The notes under the pieces were generated by a model that did not search any database, was not told the DNA's origin, and saw nothing but the letters and a program-made list of their open reading frames with translations. A stretch of 64,000 nucleotides of DNA from Nibricoccus aquaticus. GTDB taxonomy: Bacteria; Verrucomicrobiota; Verrucomicrobiia; Opitutales; Opitutaceae. Of this stretch, positions 15,680 to 23,162 are shown piece by piece. The stretch lies in NCBI RefSeq assembly GCF_002310495.1, contig NZ_CP023344.1, positions 434,001-498,000 on the forward strand. The letters run 5' to 3'. The position numbers and the translations under genes were made by a program. Every line of letters begins with the position of its first letter. Positions within the stretch are counted from its first letter, which is position 1.

Positions 15680-16147
15680 ATGCCAAAAATTGACGTCAAC
15701 AAGGTCGCCGAAATCCTCAAAAACAACGAGGTCGATCCCAAGCTCCTCCGCCAGATCGTCGAGGAGATGAACATCCTCACCCAGGCCGAGGCCAATGAGG
15801 AAAAACCACCCGCCATCAAAAAACAGTGGGCCATCCTCATCTCCGACCCCGACGGCCACCTCCCCGAACACGACTTCGTCGGCTGGGTCATGCAAATCCC
15901 CGAAGACGACTCCGTCGCCACCACCCAGGACCGCATCTTCAAAGGCGTTTACGAGTACAACGCCACCCGCAAAGGCCGCCTCAACCCCGCCAAAACCATC
16001 GGCGAAGCGATGGAGTACATCCCCGCCAAACATTTCAAAGAGGCCGATCTCTGGATCAAAACCAAGACCCCCGTCCTCATGCTCCGCACCGACAACGAGA
16101 TTCCCAAAGACGAATCCCACGGCAACCGCGGCCGCAAGTCCTCCTGA
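15680..16147 (+). CDS. Hypothetical cytoplasmic protein
   Basis: 155 residues, starting MPKIDVNKVAEILKNNEVDP. The N-terminal third is helical and acidic. The middle reads 'KKQWAILISDPDGHLPEHDFVGWVMQIPEDDS' and 'KGRLNPAKTIGEAMEYIPAKHFKEADLWIKTKTPVLML'. It has no signal peptide or membrane segment. I do not recognise a domain. The start ATG fits the beginning of typical coding sequence and lies 62 bases from the divergent Nudix start. Compositionally normal, so likely a lineage-specific gene. Confidence 0.75.
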   Translation: MPKIDVNKVAEILKNNEVDPKLLRQIVEEMNILTQAEANEEKPPAIKKQWAILISDPDGHLPEHDFVGWVMQIPEDDSVATTQDRIFKGVYEYNATRKGRLNPAKTIGEAMEYIPAKHFKEADLWIKTKTPVLMLRTDNEIPKDESHGNRGRKSS

Positions 16148-16149
16148 CC

Positions 16150-16207
16150 CGGGAGCGCCGACGCCCCCATCGGCCTTTCCGCTGTAGGCGGGGTGCCCCC
16201 ACCCCGC
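16150..16207. repeat. Two palindromic repeats
   Basis: 16150-16173: CGGGAGCGCCGACGCCC then CCATCGGCC. 16182-16207: TGTAGGCGGGGTGCCCCC then ACCCCGCT, palindrome GCGGGGTG/CACCCCGC. They belong to the same broad class as those at 3389, 6884 and 14774. Confidence 0.6.
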
Positions 16208-17260
16208 TTTCAACACCACTCGCCCCTCCGCGTGAACTCCACCCAACACGCCACCCTGGGAACGCCGACGTCCCCGTCGGCTCCGTGCCTCGATGGGAGC
16301 GCCGGCCTCTGGCCGGCTTCCGCTTCCTCAAGTCCTCGCGTCCGACATTCGGCCTTCGTCATTCGGCTTTCAGATGTCCGCCCAATCCTGTCCATCCTGT
16401 TAATCCTGTCCAAAAAACTGTGCCTCCGACCTTCGTCATTCGGCCTTCAGCCTTCGGACTTACCCACTCTCCTCCTCGCCCTCACCGCCCTCCTCCTCAC
16501 CCCCGCCTGCAAACCCTCCACCCCGTCCCCCGCTTCTGCCTCAGCCCCCGCGTCGCCAGCCGCCCACTACACCTACACCATCGTCGCCACCTACCCGCAC
16601 GACCCCGAAGCCTTCACCCAAGGCCTCCAGTACATTGGCAACAACACCCTCCTCGAAGGCACCGGCCTCCCCGGCAAATCCTCCCTCCGCCGCGTCGATC
16701 TCGCCACCGGCAACGTCCTCAAACGCGTCAATCTCCCCGCCCCCTACTTCGGCGAAGGCATCACCGTCCTCGGCGACCGCATCTACCAGCTCACCTGGCA
16801 GCACCAAAAAGGTTTCATCTACGATCTCACCACCTTCGCTCCCGTCGGCAACTTCGCCTACACCGGGGAAGGCTGGGGCCTCACCACCGACGGCCACTCT
16901 CTCATTCTCAGCGACGGCACCGCCACCATCCGTTTCCTCAACCCCGACACCTTCGCCGTCACCCGCACCATCGACGTCACCCTCGACGGCCGCCCCATCC
17001 CCCGCCTCAACGAGCTCGAATACATCGAAGGCGAGATCGTCGCCAACATCTGGCAGACCCACACCATCGTCCGCATCGATCCCGCGACCGGACGTGTCAC
17101 CGGCGTGATCGACCTCACCGGCATCCTCCCCGCCGCCGAACACCGCCCCGACACCGACGTCCTCAACGGCATCGCCTACGACCCCGCCACCAAACGCCTC
17201 TTCGTCACCGGCAAAAACTGGCCCCGCCTCTTCGAAATAAAACTCCTCCCCAAATCCTAA
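16193..17260 (+). CDS. Glutaminyl-peptide cyclotransferase-like lipoprotein (start uncertain)
   Basis: The functional part begins about residue 90 with a lipoprotein signal 'LLLALTALLLTPAC' and then a beta-propeller of the plant/bacterial glutamine cyclotransferase type: 'IVATYPHDPEAFTQGLQY', 'LLEGTGLPGKSSLRRVDLATG', 'FGEGITVLGDRIYQLTW', 'LNELEYIEGEIVANIW' and 'DVLNGIAYDPATKRLFVTGK'. Such enzymes convert N-terminal Gln to pyroglutamate outside the cytoplasm. The start is a problem: between the ATG at 16193 (or GTG near 16229) and the signal peptide there is no in-frame ATG, GTG or TTG, only repeat sequence (palindromes, an aatcctgt element, heptads). So either translation starts within repeats or at a non-standard codon such as CTG near 16419. 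The catalytic domain is not in doubt. Confidence 0.75.
   Translation: MPPPRFQHHSPLRVNSTQHATLGTPTSPSAPCLDGSAGLWPASASSSPRVRHSAFVIRLSDVRPILSILLILSKKLCLRPSSFGLQPSDLPTLLLALTALLLTPACKPSTPSPASASAPASPAAHYTYTIVATYPHDPEAFTQGLQYIGNNTLLEGTGLPGKSSLRRVDLATGNVLKRVNLPAPYFGEGITVLGDRIYQLTWQHQKGFIYDLTTFAPVGNFAYTGEGWGLTTDGHSLILSDGTATIRFLNPDTFAVTRTIDVTLDGRPIPRLNELEYIEGEIVANIWQTHTIVRIDPATGRVTGVIDLTGILPAAEHRPDTDVLNGIAYDPATKRLFVTGKNWPRLFEIKLLPKS
16256..16461 (+). repeat. Repeat cluster read into the cyclotransferase N-terminus
   Basis: In order: GGGAACGCCGACGTCCCC then GTCGGCTCCG (16256-16284); GGGAGCGCCGGCCTCTGGCC then GGCTTCC (16291-16320); heptad ATTCGGCCTTCGTCATTCGG (16343-16375); CAATCCTGTCCATCCTGTT then AATCCTGTCCAAAAAA (16384-16420); heptad GACCTTCGTCATTCGGCC then TTCAGCCTTCGG (16427-16461). 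Five elements of three families stand head to tail. Confidence 0.7.
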
Positions 17261-17344
17261 ATTCTCCCGTCTTCCTTCCCTGCAGGGCCTGCGATCCGCC
17301 AAGCCTGAGCGAAACCTTCCGCCCCGCCTAACAACATCCCTTCC

Positions 17345-17565
17345 GAATCCGTGCCCATCCGTGCCATCTGTGGTTAAAACGCCCTCGTCTTCCTCCGCGC
17401 TCTCCGCGCCTCCGCGTTAAAAATTTCGACACCTCCGAATCCGAGCCATCCGTAGTTAAAAATCCGTCCTCCGCCTTCCAGCCTTCCTGAGTTCCATATT
17501 CCCTCCACGCTCACCGCACACTCGCGCCCCCTTTCACTCTTCACCCTTCCCTCTTCACTCTTCCT
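17345..17565 (+). repeat. Repeat cluster before the M24 peptidase gene
   Basis: The gap 17261-17571 (311 bases) has no gene. It holds CCGTGCCCATCCGTGCCATC then TGTGGTTAAAA (17345-17380), CTCTCCGCGCCTCCGCGTT then AAAAATTT (17397-17425), GAGCCATCCGTAGTTAAAAA (17440-17466), TTCCAGCCTTCCTGAGTTCC then ATATTCC (17476-17502) and heptads CTTTCACTCTTCACCC then TTCCCTCTTCACTCTTCC (17531-17565), ending six bases before the GTG start. Confidence 0.7.
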
Positions 17566-17571
17566 CCGCCC

Positions 17572-18699
17572 GTGCCCACGCCCGCCATCCTCCTCTACGC
17601 CGATTCCCACAACGCCGACGTCCTCTACTTCGGCCGCGTCCACGTGCCCGACGCCTTCATCGCCATCGCCCACGGCAAAAAGAAAATCGCCGTCATCAAC
17701 GCCCTCGAATTCGGCCGCGTCAAAAAATCCTCCGCCTTCACCGACGTCCTCCCGCTCGAAAAATACCTCGCCGCCGCCCGCGAGAAAGCCCCCGGCCAGA
17801 AAGTCGGCGCCGCCGAAGTCATCGCCCTCGTCGCCCGCGAATTCGGCATAAAGACCTTCGTCATCCCCGAAGATTTCCCCGCCGGCCTCGCCAACCGCCT
17901 CACCGGCCTCGACGTCACCCTCGAACTCGCCGACGGCCCCATCTTCCCGGCGCGCGAAATCAAAACCTCCGACGAAGCCGCCGCCATCCGCGAGGGCAAC
18001 CGCTGCTCCGCCCTCGGCATCGCCGCCGCCGAAGCCGTTCTCCGCGCCAGCAAGATCGTGTCCGGGAAACTCCACTACCGCGGCGCCTCGCTCACGTCCG
18101 AACGCCTCAAGTTTGCCATCGAAACTGCCTGTCTCGAAGCCGGCGCCCTCTCGATCGACACCATCGCCGCCGGCGGCGATCAAGCCTGCGACCCGCACGA
18201 CCGAGGCTCCGGCCCGCTTCGCGCCCACGAGCTCATCATCGTCGACGTCTTCCCCCGCGTTCAAGCCACCGGCTACCACGGCGACATGACCCGCACCTTC
18301 CTCAAAGGCCGCGCCTCCGACGCCCAGCGCTCGCTCGTCGCCGCCGTTCGCGAAGCCCAGAAAGCCGCCCTCAAAAAAATCCGCGCCGGCATCAACGGCC
18401 GCACCGTCCACCAGCAGTGCCTCGATGTCTTCGCCAAGCGCGGCTACGAAACCAAACGCACCGACCACGGCTCCGTCGGCTTCTTCCACGGCACCGGCCA
18501 CGGCCTCGGCCTCGCGATCCACGAAACGCCCCGCGTCAGCACCGTGGACTACAAACTCAAAGCCGGCTCCGTCGTCACCGTCGAACCCGGCCTCTATTAT
18601 CCGGGTCTCGGCGGCTGCCGCATCGAAGACGTCGTCCAAGTCACGAGCACCGGCGCCAAACTCCTCTCCTCCGCCCCCTACGACTGGGAACTCAAATAA
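17572..18699 (+). CDS. M24 family metallopeptidase (Xaa-Pro aminopeptidase-like)
   Basis: 375 residues from a GTG start. An N-terminal creatinase-like domain (about 1-140) precedes a pita-bread M24 catalytic domain. The metal ligands are visible: Asp in 'HELIIVDVFPRVQATGYHGDMTRTF' (two Asp), His in 'GFFHGTGHGLGLAIHETPRV', Glu in 'VVTVEPGLYY' and Glu in 'GGCRIEDVVQV'. It therefore probably cleaves an N-terminal residue before proline, in the cytoplasm (no signal peptide). The GTG directly follows a heptad repeat. No upstream ATG is available in frame without entering repeats. Confidence 0.88.
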   Translation: MPTPAILLYADSHNADVLYFGRVHVPDAFIAIAHGKKKIAVINALEFGRVKKSSAFTDVLPLEKYLAAAREKAPGQKVGAAEVIALVAREFGIKTFVIPEDFPAGLANRLTGLDVTLELADGPIFPAREIKTSDEAAAIREGNRCSALGIAAAEAVLRASKIVSGKLHYRGASLTSERLKFAIETACLEAGALSIDTIAAGGDQACDPHDRGSGPLRAHELIIVDVFPRVQATGYHGDMTRTFLKGRASDAQRSLVAAVREAQKAALKKIRAGINGRTVHQQCLDVFAKRGYETKRTDHGSVGFFHGTGHGLGLAIHETPRVSTVDYKLKAGSVVTVEPGLYYPGLGGCRIEDVVQVTSTGAKLLSSAPYDWELK

Positions 18700-18711
18700 T
18701 TCCTCCCTTAT

Positions 18712-19038
18712 CGGGACGCTCGCCGTGTCGTCCGCCTTCCTCACTCCGACATCAGTGTCCCTCAGTGCCCATCAGTGGTTAAAAAATCCGCCATTTCTCC
18801 CCCTCCGAACTCCGCGCCTCGGCCAATTCCGCTCCCCTCTTAACCCTGTCCAAAAACTCCCCGATCCCCTCCGCCATCCTTCCGCATCCGTGTAATCTGT
18901 GGTTAAAAAAATCCGCCCTTCCTCCCCCCCGACTTCCAGCCTTCCCGAGTTCCACATTCACTCCTCTACGTCTTCCTCGCCCCCCTTTCACTCTTCACGC
19001 TTCAATCTTCGGCCTTCGTGATTCGACCTTCTGATTTT
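18712..19038 (+). repeat. Dense repeat cluster before hldA
   Basis: The gap 18700-19044 (345 bases) is almost entirely repeats: variant GGGACGCTCGCCGTGTCGTC (18712-18733); ATCAGTGTCCCTCAGTGCCC then ATCAGTGGTTAAAAAA (18750-18790); CTTAACCCTGTCCAAAAACT (18834-18862); CCGCATCCGTGTAATCTGTG then GTTAAAAAAA (18881-18915); TTCCAGCCTTCCCGAGTTCC (18933-18959); and heptads TTTCACTCTTCACGCTTC then AATCTTCGGCCTTCGTGATT (18984-19038). No gene is visible. Confidence 0.72.
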
Positions 19039-19044
19039 CCCCGC

Positions 19045-20025
19045 ATGATCTCCGTCCCCGCCGCCCGCGCCCTCCTCAAAAAAATCGCCGACGTCCGCGT
19101 CCTCGTCATCGGCGACATCATGCTCGACCACTATATCTGGGGCGACGCCACCCGCATCTCCCCCGAAGCCCCCGTACCTGTCGTGGACATCGCGCGCGAC
19201 ACCTACACCGCCGGCGGCGCAGCCAACGTCGCCCTCAACATCGCCGCCCTCGGCGCCCGCTGCACCGTCGCCGGCCGCTTCGCCGACGACGAAGCCGGCA
19301 CGCACCTCTCCAAAATTCTGGCCGACAAAAAAATCGCCACCATCTCCACACCCGGAACCGGAACCACCATCCGCAAAACCCGCGTCCTCGTCCAACACCA
19401 GCAACTTTGCCGCCTCGATCGCGAGTCCGCCCCCGCCGCCTACCGCATCGATCCCGTCGCCGTCGAAAAACTCTTCGCCAAAGCCATCGCCTCGCACGAC
19501 GCCATCATCCTCTCCGACTACGCCAAAGGCCTCCTCACCGACGACCTCGTCGCCACCGTCACCCGCCTCGCCCGCGCCGCCGGCAAATTCATCGCCCTCG
19601 ACCCCAAACCCAAACGCGCCCTCGCCTTCGCCGACCTCGATCTCATCACGCCGAACCGCAAAGAAGCCCTCCAGCTCGCCGGCATCGAGCCTGACCCACA
19701 CAACCCGTTCCCGGCCGAAAAAGTCTGCGCCCGCCTCCACGAGCTCTACCGCACGCACCACCTCGTCATCACCATGAGCGAAGACGGCATGTTGCTCTCG
19801 ACCGACGGCAAAATCGGCAAAGTCATCCCCACCGCCGCCCGCGAAGTCTTCGATGTTTCCGGCGCCGGCGACACCGCCCTCGCATCCCTCGTCGTCGCCC
19901 TCACCGCAGGCGCGAAGATCGAGACCGCCGCCAACTTCTCCAACGCCGCTTCCGGCGTCGTCGTCGGCAAACTCGGCACCGCTACCGTCACCCCCGACGA
20001 GCTCCTCGCCTACATCAAAAAATAA
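19045..20025 (+). CDS. hldA: D-glycero-beta-D-manno-heptose-7-phosphate kinase
   Basis: PfkB/ribokinase-fold kinase that makes heptose-1,7-bisphosphate for ADP-heptose, a building block of LPS core. 326 residues with 'VLVIGDIMLDHYIWGDATRISPEAPVPV' at the N-terminus, 'TAGGAANVALNIAALGA' near 53, 'DPKPKRALAFADLDLITPNRKEA' near 185 and the catalytic 'DVSGAGDTALASL' (Asp base) near 270. The C-terminal nucleotidyltransferase half of bifunctional HldE (about 475 aa) is absent, so the adenylyltransferase must be encoded elsewhere. I use the ATG at 19045. An in-frame GTG at 19018 lies inside a heptad repeat. gmhB lies 530 bases downstream. Confidence 0.92.
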   Translation: MISVPAARALLKKIADVRVLVIGDIMLDHYIWGDATRISPEAPVPVVDIARDTYTAGGAANVALNIAALGARCTVAGRFADDEAGTHLSKILADKKIATISTPGTGTTIRKTRVLVQHQQLCRLDRESAPAAYRIDPVAVEKLFAKAIASHDAIILSDYAKGLLTDDLVATVTRLARAAGKFIALDPKPKRALAFADLDLITPNRKEALQLAGIEPDPHNPFPAEKVCARLHELYRTHHLVITMSEDGMLLSTDGKIGKVIPTAAREVFDVSGAGDTALASLVVALTAGAKIETAANFSNAASGVVVGKLGTATVTPDELLAYIKK

Positions 20026-20070
20026 TCTTCCGCCTTTCGCTCATTTTCCTGCACGCTGCACCTTCACTTT

Positions 20071-20535
20071 ATGAAACTCGTCCTCCCCCTTCTCGCCCTC
20101 GCCCTCCTTGCCGGCTGCATCACGCCGCAAGTAACACAGAGCGCCGGGAAACTCGTCACCCCCGCGACCGCCGTCGGCCGCAACCCCAGCTGGACGCCCA
20201 CCGCTGAGGAAATCGCCGCCATCGAAAAAGACATCGCCGTCCTCCTCGCCAACCCCGACCAGCGTGTCTTCGGCCTCGGCCAGACCCTCCCCCCGCATCC
20301 CTTTTCCGAGTACATCGCCCGCTTCACCGCCGCCGGCCCCCTCGACAACAAATTCATCATGGGTCTCGCCGCGATCCCATCCACCGTCCCCCGCGATGAA
20401 TTCCTCGCCGCCTCCACCAGCGACGCCCACGCCGTGGAGATCTCCAAAGCCCCGCAGAACTTCCAATTCATCTATAACCTGAAGCAAAAGCACCTCGTCG
20501 AAATCCGCTTCAACAAACAACCCGCCCAGCCCTGA
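20071..20535 (+). CDS. Lipoprotein, unknown function
   Basis: 154 residues beginning MKLVLPLLALALLAGCITPQ, with a lipobox LAGC (Cys at 16). The mature part is alpha/beta without a recognised domain: 'EEIAAIEKDIAVLLANPDQRVFGLGQ', 'FSEYIARFTAAGPLDNKFI' and 'NFQFIYNLKQKHLVEIRFNK'. It sits between hldA (45 bases upstream) and gmhB (19 bases downstream), so it is likely co-transcribed with LPS heptose genes. An envelope role is an inference from location only. Confidence 0.75.
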   Translation: MKLVLPLLALALLAGCITPQVTQSAGKLVTPATAVGRNPSWTPTAEEIAAIEKDIAVLLANPDQRVFGLGQTLPPHPFSEYIARFTAAGPLDNKFIMGLAAIPSTVPRDEFLAASTSDAHAVEISKAPQNFQFIYNLKQKHLVEIRFNKQPAQP

Positions 20536-20554
20536 TCGCCTCGCGTCGCGCTCC

Positions 20555-21085
20555 ATGAGCAAAGCCCTCTTCCTCGATCGCGACGGCACGCTCATCGTCG
20601 ATAAACATTACCTCGCCGACCCCGACGGCGTCGAACTCCTCCCCGGCGTAGTCGAAGGCCTGCGACGCGCCCGAGCCCTCGGCTACCGCCTCTTCCTCTT
20701 CTCCAACCAGTCCGGCGTCGGCCGCGGCTACTACACCCTCGAAGACGCCCTCCGCGTGAATGACCGCATGGAGAAACTGATCGCCCTCCCCACCCCGCTC
20801 TTCGACGGCGTCTGCATGGCCACGGAAACGCCCGATCAGCCGATGATCTACCGCAAGCCCTCCCCGCGCTTCATCAACGAAATGATCGCGCACCACACGC
20901 TCGATCCCAAGCAGTGCATCATGGTCGGCGACCGCGAGACCGACATCGAAGCCGGCCTCGCCGCCGGCACCCAGGTAGCCGCCCTCGCCAACGGCAAACT
21001 CACCCGCGACGCCTGGGCCAGATTCAACTTTCCGAATCTCGCCCTCCACGACGACTTCACGTCCTTCGCCGCCACCTTAAGGTAG
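20555..21085 (+). CDS. gmhB: D-glycero-beta-D-manno-heptose-1,7-bisphosphate 7-phosphatase
   Basis: HAD-superfamily phosphatase (subfamily IIIA) for the step after HldA in ADP-heptose synthesis. 176 residues. HAD motif I 'LFLDRDGTLIVDKHYL' at residue 5 (DRDGT), motif II in 'LFLFSNQSGVGRGYYTLED' near 48, motif III Lys in 'MIYRKPSPRFI' near 98 and motif IV 'IMVGDRETDIEAG' near 125. One feature differs from classical GmhB: the zinc loop with CxH and paired cysteines is not visible between motifs II and III, where the text reads 'GVCMATETPDQPMIY'. Together with hldA two steps away, the assignment is good, though a histidinol-phosphatase-like specificity is possible. Confidence 0.83.
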   Translation: MSKALFLDRDGTLIVDKHYLADPDGVELLPGVVEGLRRARALGYRLFLFSNQSGVGRGYYTLEDALRVNDRMEKLIALPTPLFDGVCMATETPDQPMIYRKPSPRFINEMIAHHTLDPKQCIMVGDRETDIEAGLAAGTQVAALANGKLTRDAWARFNFPNLALHDDFTSFAATLR

Positions 21086-21350
21086 GGCGCCGCGCATCAG
21101 ACTCCGAGGTAGGGCGCGTTAGCCTTAACGCCGCCGGAATGCCACTGCCCACCCAGCATCCACACTCAGCCCCAGCATCATTTCCGTCGTCCTCTTCCAG
21201 CGCTCCCGAGTTCCAGATTAAATCCGTTCATTCCCTCTGCCATCAGTGTCCTTCAGTGCTCATCAGTGGTTAAAAAATCTGCCCTCCTCATCTTCATCGG
21301 CTTATCCTCCGTCCTCCGCCATTAGCGTCCATTCGCTGTTAAAAAATTCT
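21081..21350 (+). repeat. Repeat cluster before the Fpg/Nei-like gene
   Basis: 21081-21130: two half-copies of GGTAGGGCGCG type (GGTAGGGCGCCGCGCATCAG; GAGGTAGGGCGCGTTAGCC). 21195-21220: TTCCAGCGCTCCCGAGTTCC. 21241-21280: CATCAGTGTCCTTCAGTGCT then CATCAGTGGTTAAAAAATC. 21321-21350: ATTAGCGTCCATTCGCTG then TTAAAAAATTC. No gene lies in the gap 21086-21360. Confidence 0.7.
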
Positions 21351-21360
21351 CCGTCGCCCC

Positions 21361-22170
21361 ATGCCTGAACTCGCCGAAGTCGAATTCTACCGCCGCCGCT
21401 GGGACGTCGCGCTCCGCCACCGCATCGAACGCGTCTTCCTCCACCCCCGCGCCGGCGTCTTCAAAACCTGCTCCCCCGCGCTCATAGAGTCCACGCTCCC
21501 CGGCGAAACACTCCTCAGCTCCGAAGCCGCCGCGAAACAAATGCTCTTCCGCTTCACCGGCGACGCCTGGCTCGGCGTCCACCTCGGCATGACCGGCGAA
21601 CTCACCGCCCAACCCGCCGCTTTCGTCCCGCGCAAACACGACCACCTCGTCCTCGCCCTACGCGAAACCACCCTCGTCTTCAGCGACCCCCGCATGTTCG
21701 GCCGCATCCAGTTCCACCTCGGCCCCGACGCCCCCGCTTGGTGGACCACGATCGCTCCCGCCATTTCCTCCCGAGCCTTCTCTATCACCGCCGTCTCCGA
21801 ATTCCTGCGACGCCGCGCCCGCACCCCGATCAAAGCCGTCCTCCTCATGCAGGAACGCTTCCCCGGCGTCGGGAACTGGATGGCCGACGAAATCCTCTGG
21901 CGCGCCGAAATCCACCCACGCCGCACCGCCGGCTCTCTCTCCGAATCTGAGATCACCGCCCTCCACCACGAAACCCGCCACGTCGCCAAACGCGCCCTCG
22001 AAATCATCGGTACCACCACCGCCCCCAATATCCCCGACCCACCGAAATCCTGGCTCTTCCCCCACCGCTGGACCGATGGCGGCCGCTGCCCCAAAACCGG
22101 CGTCCTCCTAAAACGTGAAGACATCGGCGGCCGCACCACCTGCTGGTCCCCCGCCCGCCAAAAACTCTGA
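21361..22170 (+). CDS. Fpg/Nei family DNA glycosylase with a degenerate zinc finger
   Basis: Base-excision repair glycosylase/AP lyase of the Fpg/Nei fold. The N-terminus [12 protein letters not shown] gives the catalytic Pro and Glu after Met removal. '[25 protein letters not shown]' carries the conserved Lys and the beta-sandwich, and the H2TH region is '[23 protein letters not shown]' near 165. The C-terminal finger is odd: the family has two CxxC pairs, but here only single Cys remain ('[21 protein letters not shown]' then CWSPARQ), so it is probably a zincless finger. Length 269 is normal. Oxidised purine versus pyrimidine specificity cannot be told. Confidence 0.85.
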   Translation: MPELAEVEFYRRRWDVALRHRIERVFLHPRAGVFKTCSPALIESTLPGETLLSSEAAAKQMLFRFTGDAWLGVHLGMTGELTAQPAAFVPRKHDHLVLALRETTLVFSDPRMFGRIQFHLGPDAPAWWTTIAPAISSRAFSITAVSEFLRRRARTPIKAVLLMQERFPGVGNWMADEILWRAEIHPRRTAGSLSESEITALHHETRHVAKRALEIIGTTTAPNIPDPPKSWLFPHRWTDGGRCPKTGVLLKREDIGGRTTCWSPARQKL

Positions 22171-22176
22171 CTTCCC

Positions 22177-22288
22177 TGGAGCGACAACTTCCGTGTCGCC
22201 CTCCCCGCTCCGATTCCTTCCTGAGTTCCAGATTAACTCCCCTCCTCCGCATCCGACCTTTGCCTCTTCGCGTCTTTGCGATTCACCT
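22177..22288 (+). repeat. Three repeats before tlyA
   Basis: 22177-22200: variant TGGAGCGACAACTTCCGTGT then CGCC. 22211-22236: CGATTCCTTCCTGAGTTCC then AGATTAAC. 22256-22288: ACCTTTGCCTCTTCGCGTC then TTTGCGATTCACC, a 9-bp-period element. Confidence 0.65.
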
Positions 22289-22297
22289 CTCCCCCTC

Positions 22298-23044
22298 ATG
22301 TCCGCCAAACAACGCCTCGACGAACTCCTCGTCGCCCGCGGCCTCGCCGCCACCCGCTCGCAAGCCAAGGCGCTGATCATGTCCGGCCGCGTTCTCCACG
22401 GCACCGAACGCCTCGATAAACCAGGCAAAGACTTCCCCATCGATCTCGACCTCACCGTCGAACAACCGCCCCGCTTCGTCAGCCGCGGCGGCGAAAAACT
22501 CGCCGGCTTCCTCGAAAAATTCCCCATCGATCTCAACGGCGCGCACATCCTCGACGTCGGCGCCTCCACCGGCGGCTTCACCGACTGCGCCCTCCAAGCC
22601 GGAGCCGCTTCCGCCACCTGCGTCGATGTCGGCCGCGCCCAACTACACGCCAAACTCCTCGCCGATCCCCGCGTCACCAACTTCGAAAAACTAAACGCCC
22701 GCAGCCTCCAGCCCGCCGACCTCCCACGCTCCGACTTCGACGCCGTGGTGATGGACCTCTCCTTCATCTCCCTCAAATCCGTCCTCCCCGCCGTCTGGCC
22801 ATTCGTGCGCGTCGGCGGCGTACTCATCGCCCTCGTCAAACCCCAGTTCGAGGCCGGCCGCACTGCAGTCGCCAAAGGCCGCGGCGTCGTCCGCGACCGC
22901 GCGATCCAAGAAACCGTGCTCGCCGACATTTCCACCTTCGCCCTTCAAAAACTCCCCGCCGCCACGCTCATCGGCTCGATGGATTCCCCCATCACCGGCA
23001 CCGACGGCAACCGCGAATTCCTCCTCGGCCTCCGCAAAGCCTGA
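22298..23044 (+). CDS. tlyA: TlyA family RNA methyltransferase
   Basis: 248 residues: an N-terminal S4 RNA-binding domain ([20 protein letters not shown], 'LIMSGRVL') followed by an FtsJ/RrmJ-like methyltransferase domain. Visible are '[13 protein letters not shown]', the SAM loop '[20 protein letters not shown]' near 83, '[17 protein letters not shown]' near 148 and '[10 protein letters not shown]' near 180. TlyA 2'-O-methylates cytidines in both rRNA subunits; older annotation calls the family hemolysin. The ATG at 22298 is chosen because the upstream frame is repeat sequence. nadK follows 118 bases later. Confidence 0.9.
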   Translation: MSAKQRLDELLVARGLAATRSQAKALIMSGRVLHGTERLDKPGKDFPIDLDLTVEQPPRFVSRGGEKLAGFLEKFPIDLNGAHILDVGASTGGFTDCALQAGAASATCVDVGRAQLHAKLLADPRVTNFEKLNARSLQPADLPRSDFDAVVMDLSFISLKSVLPAVWPFVRVGGVLIALVKPQFEAGRTAVAKGRGVVRDRAIQETVLADISTFALQKLPAATLIGSMDSPITGTDGNREFLLGLRKA

Positions 23045-23058
23045 CGCCTAATTTTGCA

Positions 23059-23133
23059 TGGAGGGATAACCTCCGTGCCGTCCGCGCTCCGTGCCCTACA
23101 TTAGCGTGCATTAGCGCCCATTAGCGGTTCCAC
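23059..23133 (+). repeat. Two repeats before nadK
   Basis: 23059-23083: TGGAGGGATAACCTCCGTGC then CGTCC, an imperfect copy of the 9519 element. 23099-23133: CATTAGCGTGCATTAGCGCC then CATTAGCGGTTCC, three near copies of a 10-mer. Confidence 0.68.
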
Positions 23134-23162
23134 TCTCCGGCCTCCTCCCATCTCGCCGCCGC

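Noticed and set aside
7046-18915. CRISPR array suspicion from the regular short repeats
   Set aside because: Units are 7-10 bp, contiguous, with no spacers and no cas genes.
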